Origin: Pycnopodia helianthoides
Taxonomy: Eukaryota > Echinodermata > Asteroidea > Forcipulatida > Asteriidae
Direction: 5' to 3'
Assembly: GCA_032158295.1 (NCBI GenBank)
Contig: CM063255.1
Location: 5,237,501 to 5,301,500, forward strand
Length of the DNA stretch: 64,000 nt
The notes beneath the pieces were generated by a model. That model was given only the letters and a program-made list of their open reading frames with translations, was not told the origin of the DNA and did no database searches. Shown piece by piece: positions 41,801 through 56,000 of the stretch (its first letter is position 1; the number at the start of each line of letters is the position of its first letter). Made by a program: the position numbers and the translations under genes.

Positions 41801-44800
41801 GCATTAGGCCTGAGTAACCTCCAGGGCTTGAAACACTCACTGGACCACTGGCCAGAGTCCAGTATTTTTAGCATTGGGCCAGTAACCCACAAGGCTTGAA
41901 ATACATGTACCCACTGGACCACTGGCCAGAGTCAAGTAATTTAAGCATTGGGCCAGTAACCCACAGTGCTTGAAATACCCACTGGACCACTGGCCAGAGT
42001 TCAGTAATTTTAGCATTGGGCCAGTAACACTCTGGGCTAGAAATACCCACTGGACCACTGGCCAGAGTCCAGTAATTTTAGCATTGGGCCAGTAACACTC
42101 TGGGCTAGAAATACCCACTGGACCACTGGCCCGAGTTCACTGATTGTAGCGTTAGGCCAGTAACCTCAAAAGAGTCAAAACTCTCATTTGAATTGAACTG
42201 TCCAAGTTTTTTTTTTCAAGAATAAACTTCGTCCTCGGCAACGAAGAATATAAATAGAATTGTCTGAGTTTTATTTTTTCTCTTGATCTAATTTTCTGAC
42301 AGACCTACGAGAAGTTCTCGAAATTTTCAGCCCCAACCTTTTTGAAATGATCAGACATTTGCTCATCAGGGAGCAGTCACAATGGGGATTGCGGATTCAT
42401 GCACGGCGCTCAAACCAATGGGTATCATCTTTCAATGGCCCCCTGTGTATTACAAACAGATTGAAACCGATGATCAAATGAAATGATTCTCATTAACTAT
42501 GCAACTCTTTGTCTGCAAAGAAAGAGAGAGAAAAAAAAATGCCTTGGGGCTTGACAAAATCTAGATTGGAGTTAAATTCTGCAGTTATTTTTCTGTGTTC
42601 ATAAATTGTTGTATAATAAAATGCAATGATGGGAGCATTGACACATTGGATTTTTTGTTGTGTGTGTGATAGCCCCTGTTCCCTGAACCTTGAAGTGCAC
42701 TTTTTATTTAATAATTGACGGGGGTAAAAAGACAATTTAACGATCAACAATGTCCCAACTGAACTGTGTTTTTTTTTATGCAAGTCTGATATAGCAGGGG
42801 AGGCAATGAGGCAATTGGCCATTTGCAATAATGTCTAGTAGACTGACTCGCTTAGTCACAAGTGATCGCTTTAATTTGAATTCCACAGACTATTGAGACA
42901 GACTTTGCTATGGCCGGGGCAAGCTTTTGTATAGCAACCTCCAGATGAGCAAACCCCTGGTACCATTGTGCCGTACACATTCATTCAGTATTGTGTATCA
43001 GGCCTGGAATCTCATCTTGGAGAGGGCAAGGCCATTTTCATTTTGTAAAGGGCACTTCCATCGGATAATCTCAAAGTCTATGGGAAACTTTTGAAGGGGC
43101 ACCAAGGCCAAGAGCAAGGCAACGGAGGCCATGGCCTTTGTGGCCTCCGTGTAATTCCAGGCCTGGTGTATGGGTGTTCGCAATCCCTTACTTGTACAGT
43201 ATGTGGTCGACGCAAAAGCTTGCTCCAAACCTTGCTCTATGTCCGAACTATGAGACATAATGTACTACATGTATGTAGCAACTGTTTCAATACAGTACTT
43301 TCGCAAGACGCTGAGCACACTCAAGTTTTTCTTGACTTGCTCACAAAGCCGAGCAAAGAAGAGGCATATATTTGAGATGGATTGTTGTCTAAGTAATTCA
43401 GATTGAAGTGGTAAGTTTGTGACTAAGCAAGTCATTGTGTGATCGGACATTATTCAAATCTAACTCGCAGTGTGGCTTATTGTCTAAACGCCCCCGTTCT
43501 TGGTGCCCCTTTGTTTGTTCCAGTAGAAATCAGCAATATTTACCTGATAGTCTTTAGAGGTACCTTCAACTAAGGAAAAATAATAATAATAATAATACAT
43601 GTATGACGTTCTTATAGAGCGCATTTCATTTCTGGGAGAACTCTCATGCGCTTACTGTACATACATTAATACCCCTGGTCACTGGGCCATTAATTTCTTT
43701 CCTTAAAGGTATTGTACACTTTTGGTAACAGCTCAAAATCAGTCTCCACATTTTGTGTGGTTAAACATATGCATTTATAAACAAACAAACCTGTGAAAGT
43801 TTGAGCTCAATTGGTCATCGAGGTCACGAGAAAATAGTGAAAAGAGACATTATGTGTTTTCTGTTTTTTTCAAATTATCGCGTGCGATAATTACTATTGT
43901 TTTACTCGTTTCTCAGAAACGATAGCATTTTAGGCAGAAATATTTTAAGGAACCCTTTCTACCATTACTTACTTTAAATCATGTAAGTTATATGTGAATC
44001 TGTGAACATTGTGTTTTTCGATCTTACCAATAGTGTACAGGGCCTTTAAACCATCTCAGCTCCCTAGGGAGTATACAGCCTGTGCTGCCATTGCGCACCA
44101 AGTTAAATCAATCACAAAAACCATCTCTGCCCTCACAGGTTACCCATTTACCCCTGGGTGGAGAGAAGCAATTACAGTAAGGACACAAGTGTCATGACGG
44201 GGATTCGAACCCACCCCCAGATGACTCAGCCACTCAGCCACCAGAACTAGAGTCCGATGTTCTAAACCACTCGGCCACAACACGCTATGAAAACTGCCTT
44301 GCCCTTACAATGAGTGAAGTAGCAAGCCTGATAACAATAACCCATGTCAGTACATGCCTCTTCTTTGCTCGGCTTTGTCAGCATGAAAAAAACTCGAGTG
44401 TGTTCAGCGTCACGCTCCCTCGCTCCGTCGCAGTTGACGTGCCATAAAATGATGCTCCTGCCAGAACAATTATTTAATGCATGATGACCTTCTAAACACA
44501 CCCCTCTTGTCATTCCATGAAGGGTATAATGCAATGCATTATTAAGACTAAGGCTCGACATGAAAATGAGGATTTACATACATGTACGAGGAAGAGACAA
44601 CAGAGAGGACAACTATCTCTGGTCAGTGTTTCCTGCGGACAGTTCACACAGAATGCATTGGGCGACCACACAGCCGTTCTTTGCTCTGTGGTCAGAAATT
44701 TAGGCCAAGAACTTGAAATGTACGCCTGATTTGTTCTCCTCTCAACCGTGCATTTATGGCGAACATGTTGTTGTACAGCTGGGTTGATGTGGCTGGCTGC

Positions 44801-47800
44801 CAAAGGCACCCTCGCATGCCTGCTTCTCATGCCACGCTGTAGCCGCGTTCTTTCGCAATTCAGCTTCTCAACTGCTAGTAAGGATGATTAGCCTCCCAAA
44901 TTATTATTGCTAAGACAAGATATCAGGGCTTGCCCTTAACACTAGCCCGGCGTACATTGTCTAGTAAAAACTGCTACGGGCTAGTAAACACCACTTCTTA
45001 ACTTGCCCTGTGGGCTACTAAAATAAATTGTGCAACCTGGTTTATACTGGTTTATAATGCTCATATTTCTTCCTTTTCGGATGTGAATAATGAATTTAAC
45101 ATTTTTGATAATTTCATTTTGAGTGTGTGAATGTAACTTCATTTGACCATTACATTGGTTGTGATCGCTACCATTAATACATCAGAAAGACACATTATGA
45201 CCATCATGTTTAAAACTTGGGCTACTAAAACTTCCTTGGGGCAAGTAAAAACGCACAGATTATTAGCCCGGAGGGCTACTTTACAAAAAGCTTAAGGGCA
45301 AGGCCTGGATATTTATGTTGAGATTTCGATTTGCAAGAACATACATCAGGGGTTAAATTTGACGAGTCTAACGATTCCTACAAATGGCTTGCTGGCATGG
45401 GTTTCCCCCTTATTCTAGACCTAGAACCTCTCAGATGTTACAATTCAGCAGGTTTACAGACTCTGTGCATCACCAGAATGTACAACACTACAGGTTTGGA
45501 CACAACCTGGACTTTTTCTTTCTTCCTTTTGTGACTGATTCACTTCTTTTAAAATAATTTGAAGGCTAACGAGGAGGGGAGATTTTGAGAAAATCCTGAA
45601 TTCAGGAAAAATCCTGAAAAATCACACGCCGTACATCACATTGTACATCATGTAAGTGCAAACATAGATACGAACAGAAAAAAAACGAGTGGCAGTCCCA
45701 TACAAGAATATTGATAAACTAGAGAGACCGCCATTATTAGGGCTACATGTAGTTATGTATGTAGAACAGTTGATAAAGGAATGGCATGTTAATCCGGAGG
45801 TCACAGGTTCAAATCTCGCTCTAGTAAATTTGTCTTTGTTCACCTCCAAAATTGAATTAAAATTCACCCAGTCAGTCAGTCAGTCAGTTTCCCTTATATG
45901 GTTTATTACCTGATGTGAAAAGAATGACAACAGAGCTGCATGTACATTGTACAGTATGTACATACTGTACAACATAAGTGCGTGCACATTGTAGGAATGA
46001 AAACGGCACAATTCTTCTTGAAATTTGTATCAAAATATCTCGGATTTGAATTTAGGGAGTTCAATTTGGGCCAGCGAATCCTCTCTTTGGCTACATACTG
46101 AGCTTCTCACACGGACAAAAACTTCCTAGCCTTCCTAAAAACTTCCTAAACTTCCTGGAAGTACAGCTATACAACATCTTACTAAAGAGAAAAATATAAA
46201 AACAGGGTTACAGCAGTGTGTAACTGTCCACTAAGTACACTATGGATACATTATTTACAAATTCTTGTCAGAGAAGAATCTTGACCTTCTACAGTGTGAC
46301 TATAATGGCAGGATACAAGAGAACCAATCTTACTTTAGGGTCAACAGTTGACTACTGCATGTACTGCAAAAAGAAGAAGTTAAAATCAGGGCCCAATTTC
46401 ATAGAGCTGCTTAGGCACAAAAAGAAGCTAAGCACAACAAAAATATGCTAACCAGAATAAGGTTACCGGCCAAAATACAATGTCACATGTACAATCTGTG
46501 ACTGGTATCCTGCTAATTTTTGCTTAGCAGAAATATTTCAAGCAATATTTTTTGCTTAAGCAGCTCTATGAAATTGGGCCCTGGTACGCATGATTTACAT
46601 TGTAGGGGGTGGGCTCTAGCTTGGATTTTCTGCTTAACCTCTTTAGTAGCAGAAACCCCAAGCTAGAGCCCCCCCCCCCTACAATGTAAATCATGCGTAC
46701 CTGATTTTGACTTCTTTTTTTTCTTTTTTTTAAATACTGTTTGACTATAGTGGCAGGATATAAGAGAACCAATGTTAATTTAGGGTCAACAGTTGACTAC
46801 TTACTAAAGAGGTTTAGCAGAAAATCCAAGCTAGAGCCCCCCCCCCCCCCACAGTGTAAATCATGCGTACCTGATCTTAACTTGATGACTAACTATAACT
46901 ATCGGTTTATGTAGCAGAGAAGTCAGTGTATAATGTAGTTTTGAAACTTAATGTACACAATACACATGAATTTTGACTCCTAAAATAACAAAAAAGGATG
47001 CTTGCCCGATACAAGCAAATTGCAGCCGATACGCCCCCCCCAAAAAAAAAAAAGATATATAAAAGAAAAATTGTTTTCAAATTTGAGATAAAATTCACAG
47101 AAATCATAAATGAAAACCATTCAAAAATGCTCCAGATTGCACAGTAATGCTTTTTTTAACCAAACATAAATATGAAGTAAAAAGATTGTGAGGACCTCAT
47201 TTCAATTCAGCATGCTTTGGCCACACTTGCAAAACTTGGGTCAAGAATGACAGTTCTGAAAAAAATCCTGGGGAGAACCCTGACGTGTACAGGTAGGGCT
47301 TGAAATTTTACACTGGAATGCAGGCCGGTGATTTTAAAACCTGTTTCGGGCCAGTAAACTCAGGAGTGGACAAGTTTGGCGGCGTCCTTTGCTAAATGCT
47401 GTATTTTGTCTTGAGAAATACATGTAAATTCTATTCCAGTAAAATGATGAGCTACATGCATCAAGTCCTGCGGTCTTCAGGCCTAGAATTTCATCTTTAA
47501 GAGGGTAAGGCCATTTTTTTTTGGGGGGGGGGGGGAGGGGGCAAAGAGCACTGGCGATTGCAAAATCTTAAAATCTATGGGAAACTTTTGAAGGGGCACC
47601 AGGGCCCATCTTCATGGGCTGCTTCAAAGCAGGAAATATTGCTCAACAATTTTGAGCAAAGGGCACTTCAAAAGGGCACTCTGAGAGTCCAAGGCCATCT
47701 TAAAGTCTATGGGAAACTTTTGAAATTGGGCCCTGAAATGAGCAAGATACCAGTCACAAATGGTACACGTGACATTGTATTTTGGCTAATAACCTTAATC

Positions 47801-50062
47801 TAGCAAGCATTAATTTGATTGTGTTTAGCTTCTTTTTGTGCTTTTTTAAAAAGCAGCTCTATGAAATTGGGCTTGGGGCCAGGGACATGGGCAACTGAGG
47901 CCATGGGCAACTGAGGCCATGGCCTTCGAGGCCTCCGTTCACTAGCAGGCCTGGGTCTTGTAGAATTTCACCGCAAATTCTAGTCCTGCACACCTGATTT
48001 TTAACGATACGTTTTTGTTTGTGAATTTACATGTTAAACCAGTAGCAGGATATGAGATGCACAATGTTACCCTTGCAGGGTCACTTACTGTTTCCGGTGT
48101 TGTAGATGCATTTAACCGACTTCCTCATCTTGCCAAGGCCACTCCTGTCGGAATCCAATGTCTGTCAGAGATAGTGAGATAGAAAAAATAGCAATTAACT
48201 GTCTGTAAATCAAGCACATACACCCTTACAGCAACAACGACTGTGTTGTTATTAGACTGCAGTAGATTTGTAAGTCGTTAAATGTGTGAAGCAGTGATAG
48301 CTTTGTCCCTATCTTGCGAGACTACTGCTCCGCGTGAGACTACTGCTCTCAGGCCTGTATGCTTCGTTCTAGAAAGGGAAAGGGCACCAAGGCATTCTCT
48401 CCTCGGTAAAGGGCACCCTATGAGGAAATTGTAAATTTCTATAGGAGCATTTCAAGGGCACCAAGGCAATGACCAGGGGGCATCGAGGCAATCGCCTCCA
48501 TTGCCTTCGTGAAGTATCAGGCCTGTGCTCTCACGACTATGGGACTGTAGTCAGGAAAGCTAGTAGTCTCATCGAGAACATTGCCAAAGTCGCGAAGTTC
48601 GTGGAGAGAGTCAGATCGCTATCACCGCGACGAACATTTAAAGACTACTCCACAAGTCTAGATGCTCTTCAGTGTGAGTAGAGTGACTGTTTTTTGATGG
48701 GAGGGTATTTGGTAATAACTCCAAAAATTAATGACCTTAAAAAAACTTATTTTGTAAGAAGCACTGCAGCTGTTGATAATGTAATTAAAACACTTAGCTA
48801 CGATTCCCTTCAAAGGAATGTGGTTTTAAAGAGAAGAGGGATTAAAAAACATTTCAATCTGAGAAATGTTTCTGCATTGACACATTTCTTAGTTTGTGTA
48901 TTCCAATTACGGATTAATCTCCCTGCGTGGATAAAACTGCTCCAGATTTTCGGCGATATCTCAGAAATGCTACAACCTTTTGTTCAAAGAAATTTTAACA
49001 GGTTACACTGTAGGATTAAAACAATGGAATGCTTCCAAAAACTAAAGGTACACTTTGCCTTTAAAGGTGTAGGCCTACAGTATTGATAAAAACCATCAGT
49101 GCTTAACTTAAAGGAACATTACAGAATTGGTTTTTGCTAACAAAACAGTTGCTGGCAGTGTAAGCACTTTATGTAATCCATAATATACATAAACTGACAA
49201 ACCTGTAGAAGTTTGAGATCGATCGGCCTTCTGGGTCACGAGAAAATAGTGAAAAACCGATTACACATTTGCATGAAATCATAGGTTCAACAAATGAATA
49301 AAACGCTCACTGAGCGATAAACTCCAATCGGAAAATTAGTTTATTCATTTCTCATCAAATATGGCATTTCAGACAGAAATATTTCAAGGGATGTTTTCTA
49401 CTATCATCATCATTAGACCGTGTAAGTTTTATGTAAATCTGTGATCAAAAGTATATTTTACAATTACCAATTCTGTAATGTTCCTTTAAGTCTGAAAGCT
49501 TACTGATTATAAAGTTAAAACTTTCTACAACAATTTAAGTTTTCATGGTCATTAACTTGTGGAGTAAATACCAAAATATCAATGAAATAAATGAAAACGA
49601 AATGAACAGATTCCCATCAGATCCAAAATACCAATGAATTTGGACAGCTGCAGAGCTAAATGATCAAACAGCTTAGTTTGATCTGAAACGCATTCAATCT
49701 TAATTGCTCAGCAAAGTGGGATGTCACGACACAAATGGTCTCGAATACTGACCACTTAGGCCTACATTGTATCTTATGATTAATCTTCTAGTGCATTGTG
49801 AAATGGAGACAAGGGTGCACAGTCACTGTGTGTGCATTGTCATTCAATACCTACAGTACATGTTTATGTGTAGGTCTAGGCCTACATGATATGTACATGT
49901 ACATGTATGTCAGGAACGCGCACCACCAGGCAATATCAAAATGGATACAACTTTCGCGGGCTAAATTGAAAGGTACTAACTCATAAGAAACAATAACTCA
50001 CAAGCTAACAAAATGTGAAAAAAGTACCACTTCATTTGACCTCTAATAACAATAATAATAAT

Positions 50063-50098
<36 letters not shown>

Positions 50099-53000
50099 TA
50101 AATAACTGAGTCCTTGTATAGCACTTTGTCACACCCGTTGGGCGTCTCAAAGCGCTCAGTGTGTTTTTCCTGCAAGGTATGCGGAGCTACGTTTTGAAGT
50201 ATGAGATCTACATGTATTCCTTTTACATACATTGTAGCACCACCTCCATGGTAGCACCATGTAATGGTTTACAAGGTGCTGAGGCGCAATATGCAGCCAA
50301 TCAAACCAGGAACACCGGGGCAAACCCCTTCTCTTAGCGATAAGTGCACTGGGTTCTTTTACGTGCATTACACAACACACGGGACCTACACTGTACTTGT
50401 ACTGCTTTACGTCCCATCCGAAGGATGCAGCAATGATGGTACATGTAAAGTGTCTTGCTTAAAGGTATTGTACACTTTTGGTAACAGCTCAAAATCAGTG
50501 TTCCACATTTTGTGTGATTCATGAACAAACAAACCTGTGAAAGTTTGAGCTCTATTGGTCATCGAGGTCACGAGAAAATAGTGAAAAGAGATCTTATGTG
50601 TTTTCTGTTTTTTCAAATTATCGCGCGCGATAATTACTATTGTTTTACTCGTTTCTCAGAAACGATAGCATTTTAGGCAGAAATATTTTAAGGAACCCTT
50701 TCTTCCATTACTTACTTTAAATCATGTAAGTTATGTGTGAATCTGTGAACATTGTGTTTTTCGATCTTACCAATAGTGTACAGGGCCTTTAAAGACACAA
50801 GTGCCTCGGCCGGGAGTCGAACCCACACACTGCTGATCAGAAACACCAGAGCTTGAGTCCTGTGTTCTTATCCGCTCTGCCACGACACACCACAACCTTT
50901 AACGCATTAACATTACGCCGGGCAAAATTCACACTCTGTGTTTAGAGCACAAATATTTGCTTACAAATGTATGAAAGTATTCACTCAGTTGAAATCCTGA
51001 GTGATTCTCAAACATGTTGACACTTTAGAATTCAACCCAAGGCTTGTTTTCCAAGGGATATTTACATTTATGGCACTGTGGTTTGAAATGTTTTTTCGAC
51101 AGATTACAACAACATCACACAATCATTTGCATAACACTGTCTAAACATGGGGCATGTACATACTACATTGTACATGAATATTTTAGTTTGTTTTAAAATT
51201 TTCAAGGCAGAATATACTTTTGGAATTGTCAAACACTAGTATCCTCACTTTGTGTATCCTGATATATGCATAGAATAACACACTGTGAAAATTAGAGCTC
51301 AATTGGTCATCGCAGTTGCAAGAAAATAAAGTAAGGAAAGAATGAAAGAAAAAACACCCTCGTTGCATAGAATTGTGTGCTTTCAGATGCCTGAGAACCT
51401 GAAGCCTTACTCAGATTCAAATTACCTCTTTCTCTAGCTTCAAAGGGGCTCATTTCTAACAATGTTTTATATCAACAGCTCTCAAGTGCTCTTTACCAAG
51501 TACATGTACCTGTTTGTACAGTATACACATGTAAGGTAAAGTACACTCTGCCTTTCCTTTTAAAAACAAAACTTGTCAGTAATTTTTCTTTTCAAAATGC
51601 GTTCACTAGAATACTGAATGTCAAATTATAAGTCATGAACTACATGTAGGCTGTTCAAAGTAAGACACAGAAAACAAACTCAAAACTACAGATTATTAAC
51701 TTTAAAAAGCATTTTTACAAACTACTTTGTAGACAATGTAATCTCATTATGTATTACAAAGGAGCCAAAGAGCCTGGACTTCCTGCAGCCAGGATTTGTA
51801 CACAGCTCCACAGCAGACCACATCAAATTACATTTCATGGAGATTTCACTGATTTCTTATCAACTTTTGACATAGATGAAGAAAGGGAGCACATCTCAAA
51901 ATTGTTTCAGCTCTTATTTTTTATTAACTCACTGCTATACCAGCAAAAAAATAACAATCAGAGAAAACGGCCTCTGAAGTTGAACATTTTTTTAAGACCC
52001 ACTTTCCTTCAAAACTTCGAAGTAGGGCCTACTTCCATTTAAATTTCTCATGTAGATACTTGATGACTTGAACTTAAAAATTAATCTTATTATGACTCAT
52101 TTGCATAATTAATTAAGAAACTAGACACGAGAGAAGTTCCGTGCTACTTCGTGAAACCAAAAAAGTGCGAAATATGTGTTTTCGTTTTCACGAAGTAGCA
52201 CGCGCCTATACTACAATACAGCATTTTGTGTTACTTCATGAAAACTAGGTAAACGCACGCGCTCACACAAGTTGCGTGCTACTTCGTGAAAACGTTTTTA
52301 CCTCACTTTGACTTGAGTGCGTGACGTGCATTACAATGGTAAACAGAAGTTGGGTGCTACTTCGTGAAATCAAAAAATGCCACAATTGTGCCAAAGTCGA
52401 AAACACTCAATAGCTTAATTGAAAAAGTAAAGCTGTCTGAACTTTGAAACTTCATGGAATTGTAGGTCTTCATGCATTATCAACAGAAATGTAAACAAAT
52501 TAAAATGTACAAATAAAGTCCTTAAGCACATAGCGCTGCGTGCTACTTCGTGAAAACGCTGACGATATGTAGAAAATATGGCAAAACATGTCCCATGGTC
52601 AGTGAGTATCTTGCCTGCCAGAAAGGCCCTGGAACTATGTACAAGATCACTATTTTAGTAAACAAAGGTCCCATGGTCTACTGGTCAAGGATTCTGTAAT
52701 TGAACAATGTGCTTACTTCCTGTACATTTTAAGAACTACAAGTGAAGGTTTGTCAAACCTAACAACACAATTCTTAGTCAACACAATTTCATCCTTTCTC
52801 ATCACACCATGACAAACATCAAGGACCAAGGTCACACAACAACTGTTTTTATTAATTTCCACACTAATGCAAAGGTAAACACTGACAAGGTAGACACCAG
52901 ATGCAGATTAAAGTCAATGTGTGTCTCTAACACACCACAGTGCCCATTCTATTCTTGAGGGATCACTTTACAAAGTCAGCTAGCCCCAGGCCACAGAGGG

Positions 53001-56000
53001 CAGGATTTCCATGTGGATTTAGTTACAAATCATGACCTCCCTGTCAGTGTTTTTAAGGACAGCAGACAAGCATTCAAGACAATCTGCCAACCTTGGGGTG
53101 TGAAAAGGTAGTGGGTTCAATCAGTGTCTGAGTATGTGCTAAACTTCCTGACACCACTACATGTACGTGTACTATGTTCCAACAACCCAATGTTCCGATA
53201 ACCCCCTCGTGATCTGCATGTTAGGGTTAAGCTTAGGGTTAGGGTTAAGATTATTAAAGGAAAGTAAGGGGTGTCGGAACATAGGGTAATACCCCTACAT
53301 GTTCCAACAACAACAACCCTACATGTGTGTGTGTGTGTGGTTTATGTTCTGATTTTCACACTAGGGCTAGGGTTAGGATTAGGCTTACAGAAAAATACAT
53401 CAAGGTGTTGTCTAGAAGATATAGGGGTGTCGGAGCATATTGTAGGGGTGTTGGAATATAGGTGTGTAACCATTTTAAATCAGATATGGAGGGTTAAATT
53501 GAGAAATTCTGTTTTGCTTTTGTGCTACTTTCTTTTTTTTGGGGGGGGGGGATTTTTAGGGTCTTCATTGGGCATTGATTACAGGTTGGCTAGGTGGTTT
53601 CTTCCCTTTTTATTTACCTCTGTGGACTCCAGTTTGAATTCCAGACTGGAGAAACCTTGCACATGAAGGGATTTCAGTCACTACCCGATTGCATAGATTT
53701 CCCTATTTGGGGTTTTCCTCCCACTTCTAAAACTGACATTTCTTCACCGTTTTCATTTTCATTTTTTCACCAACCTTCAGGCCAGGGTTCTCCCAAAACT
53801 GTAGGGCATTCCAGACCCAAATTTTGGCCTGAGCAAGATGAATTCATTTAAACATTTTTAATCATTGCAATATTTTTTACTTGAATGGTGTGTTAATTTT
53901 TTGTTTTTAAAGCCCTCCTGTGAAATCTGGGGCATTTTAAATGGTTTTAGCTTGATTGTTTTTGTAAAAAAGATCCGAAGTACACGTACTTACCCCTTCC
54001 CCCCCAAAATAAACAAAAACATAATAACAATCATGATAAATAAAAATCCTGTATCGGACCACAATTTGCGCACATCGGCCCGTTTTGGGGAGAACCCTGC
54101 TTCAGTTCAGGCCAGGTTACAGGGCTACATGTACGTGTACTTGTACGGTACAAAGTACATGTAGTCACTTTTGAGAATCCCTTAGTTTCGTTTAACTGTG
54201 GAAGACAATAAAATAACTTAGCTAAAAGTTCTGTATTCTGTAAGAGTTCATTGCACTTTGAGTTTTATGTTTGTAATAGTATCTATTTAGTGTAACAATG
54301 TAAGTTTAAGTTTTATTAAGTTACACTTGAAGTAAACTAAATTCTTGTTTTCCCTACTATGTAGTTCTGAGAATCACAGACAACTTGGACAATGCTGTTG
54401 GATCAACTGTGGCCAACAAGCATGGCAAGCGGAAATAGAAGATAAATGCACTGAACTACGGACCATGGAGGAATTCCTTTTAATATGTTGTGGTGTGATT
54501 TACCAATATAGAGCAACAATGTATGTACACCACAAGTTGGAGTTCGGAGAGGTGGGGGGGGGGGGTGATGTGGTGGCTTTATTGGTAAATGGTGTGAGTC
54601 ATTGATATGGCATTGTTGTGTGTGGAGAGGAAGTCCTTTTAAAGCAGTCAACAATTTAGTCTTTAAATGTGCACAAAACCACGAGGGAATTGTGCACACA
54701 TATTTGTGGTTAGTGTTGAATCACAGCACATTAGTGAAATAAATAAAAACAAAATTGTAAGGTGTACACATAGACAGAAAAGTGCAGCAAGATCGGAACT
54801 CGATTCTGTGATTCTGCGATTCTGTGAACACTCTCCCTCCATTAAACGCAGTAACTCGGCTTCCATTGACTTTCTGTGTACAAACAGCTTTATTCCAAAT
54901 ACTGCATCTCTTTGGAACTCCTTGCCCGGTGCACGTTTCCCTCCATCCTACAATCTAGACTGTTTTAAAGAGGAATATCCAGGGTTCTGCCCACAGTGGT
55001 CAACCCAGAAAAACCCGCCCGGCACTCAGGATTCCCCAACCACCACTAGCAGAATTTTCTCCGTTTCCGACCACCACACATATTCCAAACTTTTAAATTT
55101 TGCAATTTCATTTCAAAGGTTTTCAACGAAATGTAAAATTGAGTATTTACCAGTAAAAATGGTATCCGAAGCCGTTCATTTTGAGTACTTCTTTGATTTG
55201 AGTCTATGTATGATCTACCGTGTAATTGATCCATCTCGCAATGGTTTAAACATTTTTCCACTTCACTAAAGAAATCCTCGGCAGAACCCTGAATATCAAT
55301 TCCTACCTTTAACTCCCCTCCCCCCCCCCCCTCAAGTTATTTTCACATTTAATAATTTTTCGTCTTGTAGCCCCTTACCAAGATTGGCTTTTAGTCTTGT
55401 TGGGGGCAAACTTGCGTTAAAAAAAATATATTTAAAAAAAACATCCGTGTTATTCTAAACGAGATACGATCTTTCGCGGCTGATATACGCTAGCTCACTG
55501 CATTTGGGGAGAACCCTGACTATTGGATTACATTGTATTACTGAACCCACATATATAAACAAATACAGCTCATCATTTCAATGTCTAACTCTAAGTTTTG
55601 TTATTAGAAATGTACAGTTACATGTGTTTGGAGTATAGAACTGCAAATACTGTAAATTCAAGCGTTTTTAAATCGAGGATCCTTTGTCTTCAAAATACAT
55701 TCAACTTATTTTAACCATGGAGGAAGAAATACTTCAACTCACATGTTGTAGACGTATACTTGTATTGTAAATTTTATTGAACCAATTTGTTGGGTGCGTA
55801 TGTGGAAGTAACCTTTGTAAAATGAAAAATGGCCAACCCTCTCAAGGATGAAGTTACAGCATGTTCCAGTCTCAATTTCACAAAGCACAAAGTATCATCT
55901 TTAAGATGAGTTGCCAGTCGTTACCATAGTGATTTGTATTGCGACATCACATTTTGCTGAGCAATTAAGGTTGATTTGCAGTTTAAAAGATCAATCTTAG

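Larger units (their letters stand above)
43301..44412. repeat. Inverted repeat pair (arms 43301-43376 and 44338-44412)
   Basis: CACAAAGCCGAGCAAAGAAG and GCATA/GCATG in the left arm occur in reverse complement at the right (CTTCTTTGCTCGGCTTTGTC). Between them lie the split SINE and the family C element. Confidence 0.7.

Noticed and set aside
54667..54770. Extending the LINE-like gene upstream to the first methionine of the frame
   Set aside because: The first ~35 residues show no reverse-transcriptase features, so I limited the remnant to the recognisable part.
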